Assembly: GCA_009787675.1 (NCBI GenBank)
Contig: WQSU01000001.1
Location: 1-33,022, forward strand
Reading direction: 5' to 3'
Length of the DNA: 33,022 bases
DNA from: Lentimicrobiaceae bacterium
Lineage (GTDB): Bacteria > Bacteroidota > Bacteroidia > Bacteroidales > WCHB1-69
Below the pieces are notes generated by a model. It had not been told where the DNA came from and searched no databases. It worked only from the letters and a program-made list of their open reading frames with translations. The position numbers and the translations under genes were made by a program. The stretch's first letter is position 1, and every line of letters begins with the position of its first letter. Shown piece by piece: positions 16,137-24,523 of the stretch.

Positions 16137-17120
16137 ATGCCCACCATTCTCATACTCCGTTTCTCCGCCATGGGCGATGTAGCCATCGCGGCTTCGGTGA
16201 TGAAAGAGGTGGCTTCGCAACATCCCAACACTCTGTTTGTTTTTGCTACTCGTGCTTTCTTTGCCCCTTTTTTTGAAAACATTCCTAACTTAGAATTATT
16301 TCCCATTGATTTTAAAGAAAAGTACAAAGGCTTTAAAGGCGTTTTTAGACTTTATAAAGATTTAAAAAACAAATACAAAATGGATGCCGTGGCGGATCTG
16401 CATGGCGTATTACGTTCCAAACTGCTCACTTTACTTTTTAGATGGTCATTCAATAAAATAAAGATTGCAACTATACACAAAGGAAGAAAGGAAAAACGAG
16501 CTCTTTGTCAGGCAAAAATGCAAAACAAAACGCCGCTAAAACCAACCTGGCAACGTTATGTGGATGTTTTTCAGGAATTAGGAATTAAAGTTGTGGTCAA
16601 GCCTAAGCCTATTCCATATTTTCCCGAAAAAGTAAAAAAAATTGGTATTTTTCCTTTTGCGCAGCACAAGGGCAAAATCTATCCGCAAGAATTATTGGGA
16701 AAAGTGGTGGAAACGTTGAATGCCCACTATGAAATTTACTTGTTTGGCGGAGGAAGAAATGAACAGGAAATATGCGAAAGTTGGCAGAAAAAATATCAAA
16801 ACGTATTTTCTTTTATAGGAAAACATTCACTAAAAGAAGAACTTAATATTATTTCCACCTTAAATGTGATGTTGAGTATGGATTCTTCCGGTATGCACTT
16901 GGCATCGCTTTGCAACATTCCCTGTGTCTCAATTTGGGGCGCTACCCATCCTTATTCAGGATTTGTGGGGTTTGGACAGGAGAACAATCCGCAAATACAG
17001 TTGAACCTTCCCTGTCGCCCGTGCTCTGTTTATGGCAATAAACCTTGTAAGTATGAGGATTATAGGTGCTTGTATGGAATTGCGCCGGAGGAGATTGTTC
17101 GGGAAATTAGGAATGAATAA
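16137..17120 (+). CDS. Glycosyltransferase family 9 (heptosyltransferase-like)
   Basis: A 327-residue GT-B enzyme of family GT9, which includes the LPS heptosyltransferases WaaC and WaaF. The N-terminal motif ILRFSAMGDVAIAASVMKEV is the acceptor-side glycine loop, and the C-terminal nucleotide-sugar site shows LSMDSSGMHLASLCNIPCVSIWG at about residues 244-266. A cysteine-rich stretch near the C-terminus (LPCRPCSVYGNKPCKY) is usual in Bacteroidetes members. It probably adds a sugar to lipid A core on the cytoplasmic face; donor and acceptor are not known. It is probably cotranscribed with DUF4254, and the TrmH gene follows after 82 bases. Confidence 0.9.
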   Translation: MPTILILRFSAMGDVAIAASVMKEVASQHPNTLFVFATRAFFAPFFENIPNLELFPIDFKEKYKGFKGVFRLYKDLKNKYKMDAVADLHGVLRSKLLTLLFRWSFNKIKIATIHKGRKEKRALCQAKMQNKTPLKPTWQRYVDVFQELGIKVVVKPKPIPYFPEKVKKIGIFPFAQHKGKIYPQELLGKVVETLNAHYEIYLFGGGRNEQEICESWQKKYQNVFSFIGKHSLKEELNIISTLNVMLSMDSSGMHLASLCNIPCVSIWGATHPYSGFVGFGQENNPQIQLNLPCRPCSVYGNKPCKYEDYRCLYGIAPEEIVREIRNE

Positions 17121-17202
17121 TTAGATATTAGCAGCAATTTGAGCGTACATAACCAGATTTTTATTATGTATTCTCGCGAACCCTTACCCACAACTTAACA
17201 TT

Positions 17203-17886
17203 ATGGATAAAACCTTACAAAAAAATCTTACCGCATTCTTGGAAACATTTTTAACAGAAGAAAGAAAATTTTTGCTACACAAAGTATTAGAAAACAGAAC
17301 TCGCCACATTACTGTAGTGGTTGAAGATCTGTATCAAACGCAAAATATCAGTGCGGTGATGCGCTCGTGCGAGTGTGTGGGCATACAGGATGTTCACATT
17401 GTGGAGGGGGAAAACGACTTTCAAATACACAAAGCCATTGCCATGGGGGCAGATAAATGGCTAACAATTAAACATTACCAAAAAGAAAACGCCCCAATGC
17501 TTACTTGCATTAAGGAGCTGAAAGCCAAAGGTTACTCCATTGTGGCAACGCTTCCCGATGACAATAGTCATTTTTTGGATGAACTGCCGTTGGAAAAGCC
17601 GGTGGCGTTCCTTTTTGGGACGGAACTTTCAGGACTCTCGAAAGCTGCCATTGATGCAGCCGACCAAACCGTGAAGATTCCCATGTATGGCTTTACAAAT
17701 AGTTTTAATATCTCCAATTCAGTAGCCATTATCGTGAGCCAATGTGTTGAAAAATTAAGAAGAAACTCCTCTATAAATTGGCAACTCACAGAAAATGAAA
17801 AAAATGATCTGCTTTTCGATTGGGTGCAGAAATCTATCAACAAACCGGAATTGCTGATTAAAAGGTATTTGGAGGAACTTGGCTAA
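17203..17886 (+). CDS. trmH: TrmH-family 2'-O-ribose RNA methyltransferase
   Basis: This 227-residue SPOUT-class enzyme uses S-adenosylmethionine to methylate a ribose 2'-hydroxyl. All three SPOUT motifs are visible: QNISAVMRSCECVG (47-60) with Asn48 and catalytic-type Arg54, FLFGTELSGLS (137-146), and IPMYGFTNSFNISNSVAI (159-176), which forms the knotted SAM site. The motif 1 form NxSAxxRxCxxVG and the absence of an extra N-terminal RNA-binding domain point to tRNA Gm18 methyltransferase TrmH rather than 23S rRNA RlmB. The target remains inferred. It ends inside aroE, which runs the other way, with a 29-base overlap. Confidence 0.88.
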   Translation: MDKTLQKNLTAFLETFLTEERKFLLHKVLENRTRHITVVVEDLYQTQNISAVMRSCECVGIQDVHIVEGENDFQIHKAIAMGADKWLTIKHYQKENAPMLTCIKELKAKGYSIVATLPDDNSHFLDELPLEKPVAFLFGTELSGLSKAAIDAADQTVKIPMYGFTNSFNISNSVAIIVSQCVEKLRRNSSINWQLTENEKNDLLFDWVQKSINKPELLIKRYLEELG

Positions 17887-18646
17887 ACAACCTCCAACTG
17901 GCTTCCGCCTGCACCTGAAACATGGTAAGCCCATTAATAACAGTAGCTCCACGCTTTTTCCCTTCTTTTAAAAACAACGTTTCTTCAGGATTATAAATTA
18001 AATCAATTAAAATGTGTCTCTTATTGAACGCTGTATAATGAATTTGCGGCATCTCATTCACATTGGGAAACATCCCCAGCGGCGTTGTGTTGATGATGAA
18101 TTTAGCACGATGAATGAGTTGCTCGGTTACCTCATTGTAAGTAATTGTTTCATCCGTTTTTTTTCTAGATATTACCAAAAAAGGAACATTTTTCTGTTTC
18201 AACACATAACAAACCGCTTTTGAAGCCCCACCGTTCCCCAGCACAATCGCCAATTCCTCCTTCTTTCCTTCACTTTTCCCCCACCCCCTTTCTCCTTTCT
18301 CCTTTCCTCCTTCCACCTTCTGCATGGTCTCCTTCATCCCAGCCACATCCGTATTATACCCTACCCATCTACCCTGTTGTTTTACAACACAGTTCACTGC
18401 GATAATTTCTTCTGCCACAGCATCTAATTCATCTAAAAAAGGAATGATTTCACTCTTGTATGGAATGGTTACATTAAAACCCAGTAGTGTGGGATGTTTA
18501 AGCAAATCTTTAATTCCTTCTATGTTCTCTAATGGAAACAATTGATATTCGGCATCAGTAATGTTTTCTTTAAAAAACTTTTCAGAAAAATATTTTTTTG
18601 AGAAACTGTGGGAGAGGGGAGTGCCTATTAGACCGAAGGTTTTCAT
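17858..18646 (-). CDS. aroE: Shikimate dehydrogenase with a charged low-complexity insert
   Basis: AroE reduces 3-dehydroshikimate to shikimate with NADPH in aromatic amino-acid synthesis. I place the start at 18646, giving MKTFGLIGTPLSHSFSKKYF, the family's normal N-terminus; a start at 18673 would add nine unrelated residues. With that start the protein has 262 residues: SHSFSK (12-17), catalytic Lys64 in VTIPYK, Asn85, Asp100 in GYNTD, and the NADP-binding loop GNGGASKAV (137-145). Between the two domains, residues 112-131 are almost only Glu, Gly, Lys, Arg and Trp, encoded by a polypurine tract; this region is about ten residues longer than I expect. The 3' end overlaps the TrmH gene by 29 bases. 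Confidence 0.93.
   Translation of the reverse strand: MKTFGLIGTPLSHSFSKKYFSEKFFKENITDAEYQLFPLENIEGIKDLLKHPTLLGFNVTIPYKSEIIPFLDELDAVAEEIIAVNCVVKQQGRWVGYNTDVAGMKETMQKVEGGKEKGERGWGKSEGKKEELAIVLGNGGASKAVCYVLKQKNVPFLVISRKKTDETITYNEVTEQLIHRAKFIINTTPLGMFPNVNEMPQIHYTAFNKRHILIDLIYNPEETLFLKEGKKRGATVINGLTMFQVQAEASWRLFSQVPPNTF
18254..18321. repeat. Polypyrimidine/polypurine tract inside aroE
   Basis: Of 68 plus-strand bases, all but three (A at 18272, 18283 and 18315) are C or T, in irregular TTCC/CTCC/TTTC units. The minus strand is coding, so aroE carries a matching purine run. Such tracts can slip in replication or form triplex DNA. It maps to the linker between the two AroE domains. Confidence 0.85.
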
Positions 18647-19212
18647 GAGAGGATTTCTTTGAGATAGGTTCAATAATTTTTTTGCAAAAGAAATGCTTCC
18701 GACCGGAGTATATTATTGTTAAAGTGGAAACTTACATTAGTGCATGAGATGCTCTTATATTTCAATTCAACTCTTGTTTGATTCAAACGAAACAACATAA
18801 TAACGTGTATCATCGCTACTTTATTACAATTCAACCCTTGTCCGAATAAAACAGATTTTGGTATAAACGAGTGATAAAGAATTAGAAATTGACAATTATG
18901 ATTAATGAGGAGTCGCCCTGCCTACGGAGGATTAGGTGGGAATAACAAACTATTAAACCTTAAAATCAGAGATCATCTGCCCAATCAGTTTCATCAGAGT
19001 TCTATAAAACTTTCAAAAAGAAAAATTCATTAACAAAAAAAACCAAATGAAAAACGCAAATATTAATAAACTATTCCGTTCTCTTAACAACTATTAACAT
19101 TTTTATTTTCCTACAAAACAAGTATATATTAAAATTTTGACTCTGCTTTTTTGCTATCAGTGCGAGTTGGTATTGATAAAAACATATTTTTGCCCCCGCT
19201 ATTATATACTAT
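18647..19212. other. Long intergenic region upstream of the TonB receptor, no gene seen
   Basis: About 570 bases between the divergent aroE and TonB receptor genes. I see no convincing coding frame, tRNA or known riboswitch. It holds a palindrome with arms GTTTGA and TCAAAC (18776-18788), two similar segments beginning AATTCAAC and continuing CTTGT (about 18764 and 18828), AT-rich DNA from 19000 on, and a -7 box at 19185. A 16-codon frame at 19047-19097 is too short to trust. The length would suit a regulated promoter. Confidence 0.6.
19185..19192 (+). promoter_or_regulatory. Putative -7 box of the TonB receptor gene
   Basis: TATTTTTG is an exact TAnnTTTG match 20 bases before the start codon. 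TTG triplets upstream do not fit the 19-21 base spacing, so the -33 element is unassigned. The transcript leader would be very short. Confidence 0.5.
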
Positions 19213-21708
19213 ATGGTAAAAAAGTTATACGCATTATTTTTCTCTTGTTTGTTTTTGCAACTGTCTGTGGTTGCACAATATACATTAAAAGGTACGGTTA
19301 AAGATGCCTTGGATAATATGCCCATTCCATACGTTCAAATTCGCGTAGATTGTATAAAAGAGGTGTTTTTGGCAGATATAGAGGGCAATTTTTCTATAAA
19401 TATTACAAAAGACAGTTGCGAAGTTGAGTTTGTGCAAAGTTTGTATGAACCTATAAAAAGGGTGGTTGTTTTTTCATCAAAAAAGAAAGAAATTAAAGTG
19501 GACATTCTTCTGCAACATACTGCAACCCGTTTGAAGGAAGCAAAAATAAGCGTTTCAAAATATGAAACCAACCCCGAAATTGCCACCAATTCATTGGTGG
19601 TTTTGCAACCCAAACAGGCTGAAAACAAGAATTTTGTTTCAATAGATAATTTGGTGAATACTGCCGGCGGTATTGTGGTGGTTGACAACGAGCCGCAAAT
19701 TCGCGGCGGCAGCGGGTACAGCTCAGGAATGGGGAGTCGTGTTATGATTATGCTGGATGACATGCCGCTGCTGCGCCCCGATGCCGGACGCCCCATGTGG
19801 AACTTTATCCCTATGGAAAGCATTGAACAAGTGGAAATTCTAAAAGGCGCTGCCTCCGTACTGTTTGGCTCGGCAGCCCTCACCGGCGCCATCAATGTGC
19901 TCACCGCGTATCCGCGCTCAAAGCCACAAACCATTATTACGACATTTGCTACTATGTACGACAAACCGCAAAACCCGTACCAAACCAGTTGGCTGCATAC
20001 CAATCCAATATCGTGCGGACTTTCGTTTATGCACGCTAGAATCATAAAAAAGAATTTCGATTTAGTGGTTGGCGGAGAACTCTTTAACGACCAAAGCTAC
20101 ATCGGACCCGCAGAAAGAATCTCCGTTTCAAAAAATTACAATTCAAGCACAAAAGGCAAATTTGATCAAAGAGCCCGCCTGAATTTCGCTACCCGTTACC
20201 GCTTTGAAAAAGTGAAAGGGCTTTCAGTAAGTTTAAACGGCAATTTTATGTTCTCTAACAATGCACAATCTTACGTATGGTTTGACGCAGATACCAATAT
20301 TTTCAGAGCGTATGAAGACGCTCAGTATAAATTTAAAGAATTTACCTTTTATGTGGATCCTTGTGTGAAATACTTTACGGAAAAAGGCGGTGCTCATACC
20401 TTAAGAAATAGAGTTTTGTTTGGCAACAGTAAAGAATCAAGAGGCAATTTAGATGCTCAAACCATGATGGTTTTTGATGAATATCAATATAATAAAACTT
20501 TCAACAAAATTGGAATGAACATTGTTGCAGGTGTCAGTAATCAATATGCTACTTCATACGGACCTGTATTTAACGGGGAAGCAGATCCTCATGCCACAGA
20601 AGGAAAGTTAGAACCTTCATCGGTATTTTCAAATAATTTTTCATTCTATACGCAAGTTGAACAAAAATTTTTCAAAAAAAGAAACTTAACGGTGCAATTG
20701 GGAGGCAGGTGGGAATTTTATAATCTGTGGGGAGTAAAAATTATATCGGAAGCAAAAAATAAACCCATTTTCAGAGTTGGGGTTAACTATCAGCTTCCTA
20801 CTTGGAAAACTTCATTTAGGGCTTCGTTCGGGCAAGGTTATCGTTTCCCAACAATTGGTGAAAAGTTCATCTCTCTAACAGTAGGCAATTATGGTTTTTT
20901 CCCAAATCCGCAACTTAAACCGGAAAGTAGTTGGAACGCTGAAATAGGAATCATGCAACCCTTTCAACTGTTTGACTTTAGAGGAATGTTTGATTTGTGT
21001 TATTTTCATCAGGACTACAAAAACTTTATAGAATTTTCGATGGGTCCTTGGGGTAATAGCACCGACAATCTTTTGAACAGAATAGGATACAAATTCTTAA
21101 ATATTGGTCCTGCCAAAGTAAACGGCATTGATTTTTCGCTTGCGGGTGAAGGGAAAATTACCAAAAACATAAAATATACACTCATGGCTTCTTATACATG
21201 GAGTAATCCTACTACGAAAGATCCTGGGCTGATTTATTACTATTATAGAGCATCGGAAAGCGCTTTAGGACTCCCACAATCTTTCTTAATTACAAGTTCG
21301 GATACTACCCGTAATGTGTTAAAATACAGAATTGAACACATGGTAAAAGTTGACCTTGAATTTTCTTTCTTCAAAAAAGTTGCACTTGGCGGCACATTAA
21401 ATTATTATAGTTCCATGAAAAATGTAGATGTGTTGATGTTTGACAACGATATTAATAACCCTACATTATCGGAAGAAACTATTAAGATTATTAAAGCCAG
21501 CGGAAATCTTCCATTCTACAACTTCTATAATTTCTTTCATGCCAATAAAAAAGGTTCTATTACCTTTGATTTACGTGCAAGTTATTATTTCTCAAAAGTT
21601 TCACTCAGCTTCATCGTTAAAAATGCCAGCAACCGTCTCTACGCCCTCCGCCCACTCTACGCCGAACCTCCCAGAACTTATACACTGCAACTTATTGTTA
21701 AGATTTAA
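19213..21708 (+). CDS. TonB-dependent outer-membrane receptor with carboxypeptidase-like N-terminal domain
   Basis: The 831-residue protein has a signal peptide (1-21, ending SVVAQ), a carboxypeptidase-regulatory-like domain (about 22-105, starting YTLKGTVKDALDNMPIPYVQIRV), a TonB plug (about 140-235, with PQIRGGSGYSSGMGSRVMIMLDDMPL and IEQVEILKGAASVLFGSAALTGAINV), and a 22-stranded-type barrel to the end. The final strand PPRTYTLQLIVKI fits a barrel closure. These receptors import scarce compounds using proton-motive force relayed by TonB. No SusD gene follows, so it is not a standard SusCD pair; siderophore, vitamin or metal uptake are possible and I cannot choose. A T9SS-exported protein is encoded 134 bases downstream and may be a surface partner (inference). 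The stop codon opens an ATTTAAA repeat. Confidence 0.93.
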   Translation: MVKKLYALFFSCLFLQLSVVAQYTLKGTVKDALDNMPIPYVQIRVDCIKEVFLADIEGNFSINITKDSCEVEFVQSLYEPIKRVVVFSSKKKEIKVDILLQHTATRLKEAKISVSKYETNPEIATNSLVVLQPKQAENKNFVSIDNLVNTAGGIVVVDNEPQIRGGSGYSSGMGSRVMIMLDDMPLLRPDAGRPMWNFIPMESIEQVEILKGAASVLFGSAALTGAINVLTAYPRSKPQTIITTFATMYDKPQNPYQTSWLHTNPISCGLSFMHARIIKKNFDLVVGGELFNDQSYIGPAERISVSKNYNSSTKGKFDQRARLNFATRYRFEKVKGLSVSLNGNFMFSNNAQSYVWFDADTNIFRAYEDAQYKFKEFTFYVDPCVKYFTEKGGAHTLRNRVLFGNSKESRGNLDAQTMMVFDEYQYNKTFNKIGMNIVAGVSNQYATSYGPVFNGEADPHATEGKLEPSSVFSNNFSFYTQVEQKFFKKRNLTVQLGGRWEFYNLWGVKIISEAKNKPIFRVGVNYQLPTWKTSFRASFGQGYRFPTIGEKFISLTVGNYGFFPNPQLKPESSWNAEIGIMQPFQLFDFRGMFDLCYFHQDYKNFIEFSMGPWGNSTDNLLNRIGYKFLNIGPAKVNGIDFSLAGEGKITKNIKYTLMASYTWSNPTTKDPGLIYYYYRASESALGLPQSFLITSSDTTRNVLKYRIEHMVKVDLEFSFFKKVALGGTLNYYSSMKNVDVLMFDNDINNPTLSEETIKIIKASGNLPFYNFYNFFHANKKGSITFDLRASYYFSKVSLSFIVKNASNRLYALRPLYAEPPRTYTLQLIVKI

Positions 21709-21744
21709 GGATTTAAAAAATTTAAAAGATTTAAAAATTTAAAG
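21702..21744 (+). repeat. ATTTAAA tandem repeat beginning at the TonB receptor stop codon
   Basis: Five copies of an ATTTAA(A) core start at 21703, 21711, 21720, 21729 and 21737, with 8-9 base steps. The first contains the receptor's TAA stop (21706-21708). The later TAA triplets fall in the other two frames as well, so all frames are closed within about 35 bases. Confidence 0.85.
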
Positions 21745-21768
21745 TTCAAGGTTCAAAACTCCATCCCT

Positions 21769-21812
21769 AATCATCTCATCATCTAATCATCTTATCATCT
21801 CATCATCTCATC
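21769..21812. repeat. ATCATCTC-type degenerate tandem repeat
   Basis: A run of imperfect AATCATCT and CATCATCT units without other sequence between them. The 15-mer TCTCATCATCTAATC (21774-21788) occurs exactly again at 32899-32913, beside the rnf genes. It lies between the TonB receptor and the next T9SS gene and has no coding meaning that I can see. Confidence 0.85.
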
Positions 21813-21842
21813 AAAAAATATTAACCAATAAATAAATTACTT

Positions 21843-22817
21843 ATGAAAAAAATTACCCTTTTAGCATTCTGCATTTTGCTTTCTGCTTTTTCCCTTTTTG
21901 CACAACAACCGCAATTATCTGGTAGCGACTTTGAAACAGGTTGGAAGAATAATTACGGGGACAATGGCACTTACGAAGAGTTTGAAACAGATTGTTTTTT
22001 CACGCTCAATTCTTTGTTTGCCAAAAAGAACGAACCAAAACCTGCAGATATTACTGCATGGAAAGTTGGAAATGCACAACAAGGAAATTCTTGTATTAAA
22101 TTGGTTTCCGGTGTTATTCCTGTAGGAGAGGATGTGTTTCTTCCGGGTATGGTAGGAACTATTAATCAAGATTTTGTAGAAGAATTTTTAGGATCCGGAG
22201 GCAATGTAACTATTTACAGAGACTGGTTGGGAAATGAAACGCCGCACGCTATGGAAGGCTGGTTTAAATACAATCCCGTAAATGGAGATTCTGCTTTAAT
22301 TGATATAGGTTTTCATAAAGCAGGCGCTTCTGAGCCTCTTTTTGTGGAAAAATTAATTCTTAAAGAAACTGTTAATGAATGGACACATTTCTACATTGCA
22401 ATTCCAAAAGAACATTGGAATACAGTGTTTACCGACATTCGCGTGCTTTTTGTGGCAAGTGCCGGCGTTAATTTTAAACAACTTATGGAATGTAAAGGAC
22501 AAAAAGGCAGCACGCTATGGATTGATAATGTAACTTTGAACTATAAGGAGGATGGTATTAAACAAAATCTGTTCTCATCTTTAACCACTAAAGCATTTCC
22601 AAATCCCGCTAATGAGGTTTTAAATATTAAAATGAATGAACATTTTAATGGAACGGTTACCGTGTATAATATTGCCGGAACAAAGGTGATGGAAGAAGCG
22701 GTAAACGGAACAGAATGCCAATTAAATACGGCTTCGCTGGCTACAGGAAACTATGTTTTTAAATTAATGAATGGAAATACTATTTTTGCGCAAGGTAAAT
22801 TTGTGATTACAAAATAG
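21843..22817 (+). CDS. T9SS-exported protein, possible PCMD-like β-sandwich
   Basis: This 324-residue protein has a signal peptide (1-20, ending FSLFAQ) and a type A T9SS sorting domain at its C-terminus (about 250-324: AFPNPANEVLNIK, TVYNIAGTKVM, ASLATGNYVFKL), so it should be secreted through the outer membrane. The middle (about 25-240) looks like the putative carbohydrate-metabolism (PCMD) type β-sandwich, with features such as GTINQDF, MEGWFKYNPVNGDSALIDI and an end strand LWIDNVTLNY; this match is by eye and moderate. Ligand is unknown. It follows a TonB receptor and precedes a sugar kinase by 3 bases. A terminator-like hairpin starts 32 bases after its stop codon. Confidence 0.85.
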   Translation: MKKITLLAFCILLSAFSLFAQQPQLSGSDFETGWKNNYGDNGTYEEFETDCFFTLNSLFAKKNEPKPADITAWKVGNAQQGNSCIKLVSGVIPVGEDVFLPGMVGTINQDFVEEFLGSGGNVTIYRDWLGNETPHAMEGWFKYNPVNGDSALIDIGFHKAGASEPLFVEKLILKETVNEWTHFYIAIPKEHWNTVFTDIRVLFVASAGVNFKQLMECKGQKGSTLWIDNVTLNYKEDGIKQNLFSSLTTKAFPNPANEVLNIKMNEHFNGTVTVYNIAGTKVMEEAVNGTECQLNTASLATGNYVFKLMNGNTIFAQGKFVITK

Positions 22818-22820
22818 TTT

Positions 22821-23660
22821 ATGAACATTCTTATTGAAAGCGGCGCAACAAAAAGTACATGTATCGGATACAACGCTACATGTACTTTTTTTTCGTATAA
22901 AACTGCCGGCATTAATGCCACTTATGCTACAAAAGAGGAGATAAATGCCATTTTTGAAGAAATCATTGTCAAAAATAACATTATTGTTGCTGAAATTGAG
23001 AAAATAAGATACTACGGTGCTGGCTGTTTTAACGTAGCGCCTGCACAAAAAGTAAAAGATGTTTTAAGCGCCTTGTTTCCCAACGCAGATATTGCCGTTT
23101 TTTCAGATTTATATGCTGCGTGTCATGCTTTATGTGATAATAGAGCAGGTTTTATTGGAATTTTGGGCACCGGTTCTGCCTCGTGCTTTTATGATGGCGT
23201 ACAAATTGTGGACAAAGCCCCTTCCTTAGGCTATATGCTGGGCGATGAAGGCAGCGGCGCTTATGTTGGTAAACAGTTTATAAAAGAATATCTTAAAAAC
23301 AGGATCGCCCCTGAAATAGCACAAGATTTTGAACAAACGTTTTCCGTTTCAAAAACTATAGTGCTTGAAAAAATATACCGCGAACCCAAACCGCAGGCTT
23401 TTTTTGCTGCTATTCCTGTTTTTTTACAAAAACATGTCGAAAATGAACAAATAAAAGCCATTATTGCCATTTCCTTTCAAGATTTCTTTGACCAACAACT
23501 TGGTTATTATGGAAAGTGTACCTCTCCATGGTTTTTTTGCGGTTCTGTTGCCTACTATTTTCAGGATATTTTAATAGAAGTGGCGGATAAAAACAACTTA
23601 AAAATTGAGGAAGTCATACAGGAATGTGCGACACAGTTGCTCTATAGAAAACCTTGCTGA
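22821..23660 (+). CDS. BadF/BadG/BcrA/BcrD-family kinase (N-acetylglucosamine kinase-like)
   Basis: This 279-residue protein has the ASKHA ATPase fold. The phosphate-1 loop is ESGATKST (6-13; homologues usually have DSGSTK), the inner Asp96 is in AVFSDLYAACHALC, phosphate-2 is GILGTGSASCFYDG (113-126), the family motif LGYMLGDEGSGAYVGK spans 136-151, and the adenosine motif GSVAYYF spans 241-247. Bacteroidetes homologues are commonly annotated as N-acetylglucosamine kinases, acting on recycled or imported amino sugars in the cytoplasm; substrate is inferred. The start at 22821, 3 bases after the T9SS gene, gives the expected N-terminus. Codons about 10-25 contain a terminator-like inverted repeat. 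Its end is 5 bases from the convergent iron-sulfur gene. Confidence 0.85.
   Translation: MNILIESGATKSTCIGYNATCTFFSYKTAGINATYATKEEINAIFEEIIVKNNIIVAEIEKIRYYGAGCFNVAPAQKVKDVLSALFPNADIAVFSDLYAACHALCDNRAGFIGILGTGSASCFYDGVQIVDKAPSLGYMLGDEGSGAYVGKQFIKEYLKNRIAPEIAQDFEQTFSVSKTIVLEKIYREPKPQAFFAAIPVFLQKHVENEQIKAIIAISFQDFFDQQLGYYGKCTSPWFFCGSVAYYFQDILIEVADKNNLKIEEVIQECATQLLYRKPC
22850..22893 (+). terminator. Terminator-like hairpin embedded in the kinase coding sequence
   Basis: AAAAAGTACATGTA (22850-22863) and TACATGTACTTTTT (22877-22890) form a perfect 14-bp stem with a 13-base loop, and the T run continues to 22893. This has the form of an intrinsic terminator placed 32 bases after the T9SS gene stop, but lies wholly inside codons 10-25 of the kinase. 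It could limit readthrough into the kinase. Confidence 0.6.
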
Positions 23661-23665
23661 TTTTC

Positions 23666-24523
23666 CTATTCATTAAAAGAAATATGGGCACATTTGCTCT
23701 TTTTGCACTCTCCGCATAATATACAGGTTTTGGCTACCTGTTTGTTTTGGAGCGCCTGAAGTTTGCAGTGGGAATGGCAGCGGCGACAATCTGTACACTC
23801 TACTATTTTCAATTTTGCGGCAAAAGGGATAAATTTTACCACATATAAAATCCATCCGATAGGGCAAAGGATGCGACAAAACGGACGGTAGATAAATAAC
23901 GACGAAATAATTAATAAGGGTACAGTAATATATCCTATCCAATTAAAAATTTTCAGCCGAAAAATAGCGATGAAAGGGTCGTAAGCGCAAAGCACGGGGC
24001 GTTGCATCAAGGCAATCCAAAGCACTAAGGCTACAAAAGCAGCAGTTTGAATATAAAACAGCATTTTTTGTGCTTTTTGTGATTTGAATATATTCCATTT
24101 ATTTTGTTGGAAGATAAACTCTTGCAGAGCTCCCAGCCAACAGAACCAGCCGCACCAAATGGCGCCAAAAACAATGGAGAGCAGCACTATGGACAGAATG
24201 ACAACAAACGAAATCCAAAAAGCGGTTTTGCCCATTAGAAACAGGATAAAACCTTGAAAATAAAATAACAGGCAGGGACATCCGCCCATAATAAATCCGA
24301 AATAAATTAATGAACTGAGTAAAATCAGAGAGCGAAAGTGTTGTATGGCAGTTGTTTTATATGTGAGCCCAATAATACAGAGCAGCAAAAAAACAACACA
24401 CAATCCGATTATTGATTGTGTGTTATATGTGTTAGACAGGCAGGCTGTTACTGTGATTGCAGCCACAGCAACAGTGGCTATCCACATTGCTATCTTACTG
24501 AGGTTGTTTCTTGTATCCAGCAT
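23666..24523 (-). CDS. NapH-like membrane 4Fe-4S protein
   Basis: The 285-residue protein has about five membrane segments and four cysteine motifs. CGWFCWLG (Cys124, Cys128) and CRILCPIG (Cys216, Cys220) are the paired membrane motifs of the NapH/NosR/CcoG group, the first with Trp in place of the usual Pro. Two ferredoxin-type sites follow: Cys243, 246, 249, 253, and Cys267, 270, 273, 278; the latter has one extra residue before its last cysteine and no Pro after it. GCPC near residue 81-84 adds two cysteines. It likely moves electrons between quinol and an unknown partner (inference). The longer start overlaps the TPR gene by 34 bases; an ATG at 24487 would instead start 2 bases after that gene's stop. 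The longer start gives a basic N-terminus, so I kept it. Confidence 0.82.
   Translation of the reverse strand: MLDTRNNLSKIAMWIATVAVAAITVTACLSNTYNTQSIIGLCVVFLLLCIIGLTYKTTAIQHFRSLILLSSLIYFGFIMGGCPCLLFYFQGFILFLMGKTAFWISFVVILSIVLLSIVFGAIWCGWFCWLGALQEFIFQQNKWNIFKSQKAQKMLFYIQTAAFVALVLWIALMQRPVLCAYDPFIAIFRLKIFNWIGYITVPLLIISSLFIYRPFCRILCPIGWILYVVKFIPFAAKLKIVECTDCRRCHSHCKLQALQNKQVAKTCILCGECKKSKCAHISFNE

Noticed and set aside
19047..19097. Plus-strand frame of 16 codons before the TonB receptor gene
   Set aside because: Very short, AT-rich, far from the receptor start and ahead of the predicted promoter; no sign that it is translated.
18647..19212. Riboswitch upstream of the TonB receptor
   Set aside because: I looked for the conserved cores of cobalamin and TPP riboswitches and found none; the predicted leader is only about 15 bases.
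21769..21812. CRISPR array
   Set aside because: Units are short, contiguous and imperfect, with no spacers and no cas genes nearby.
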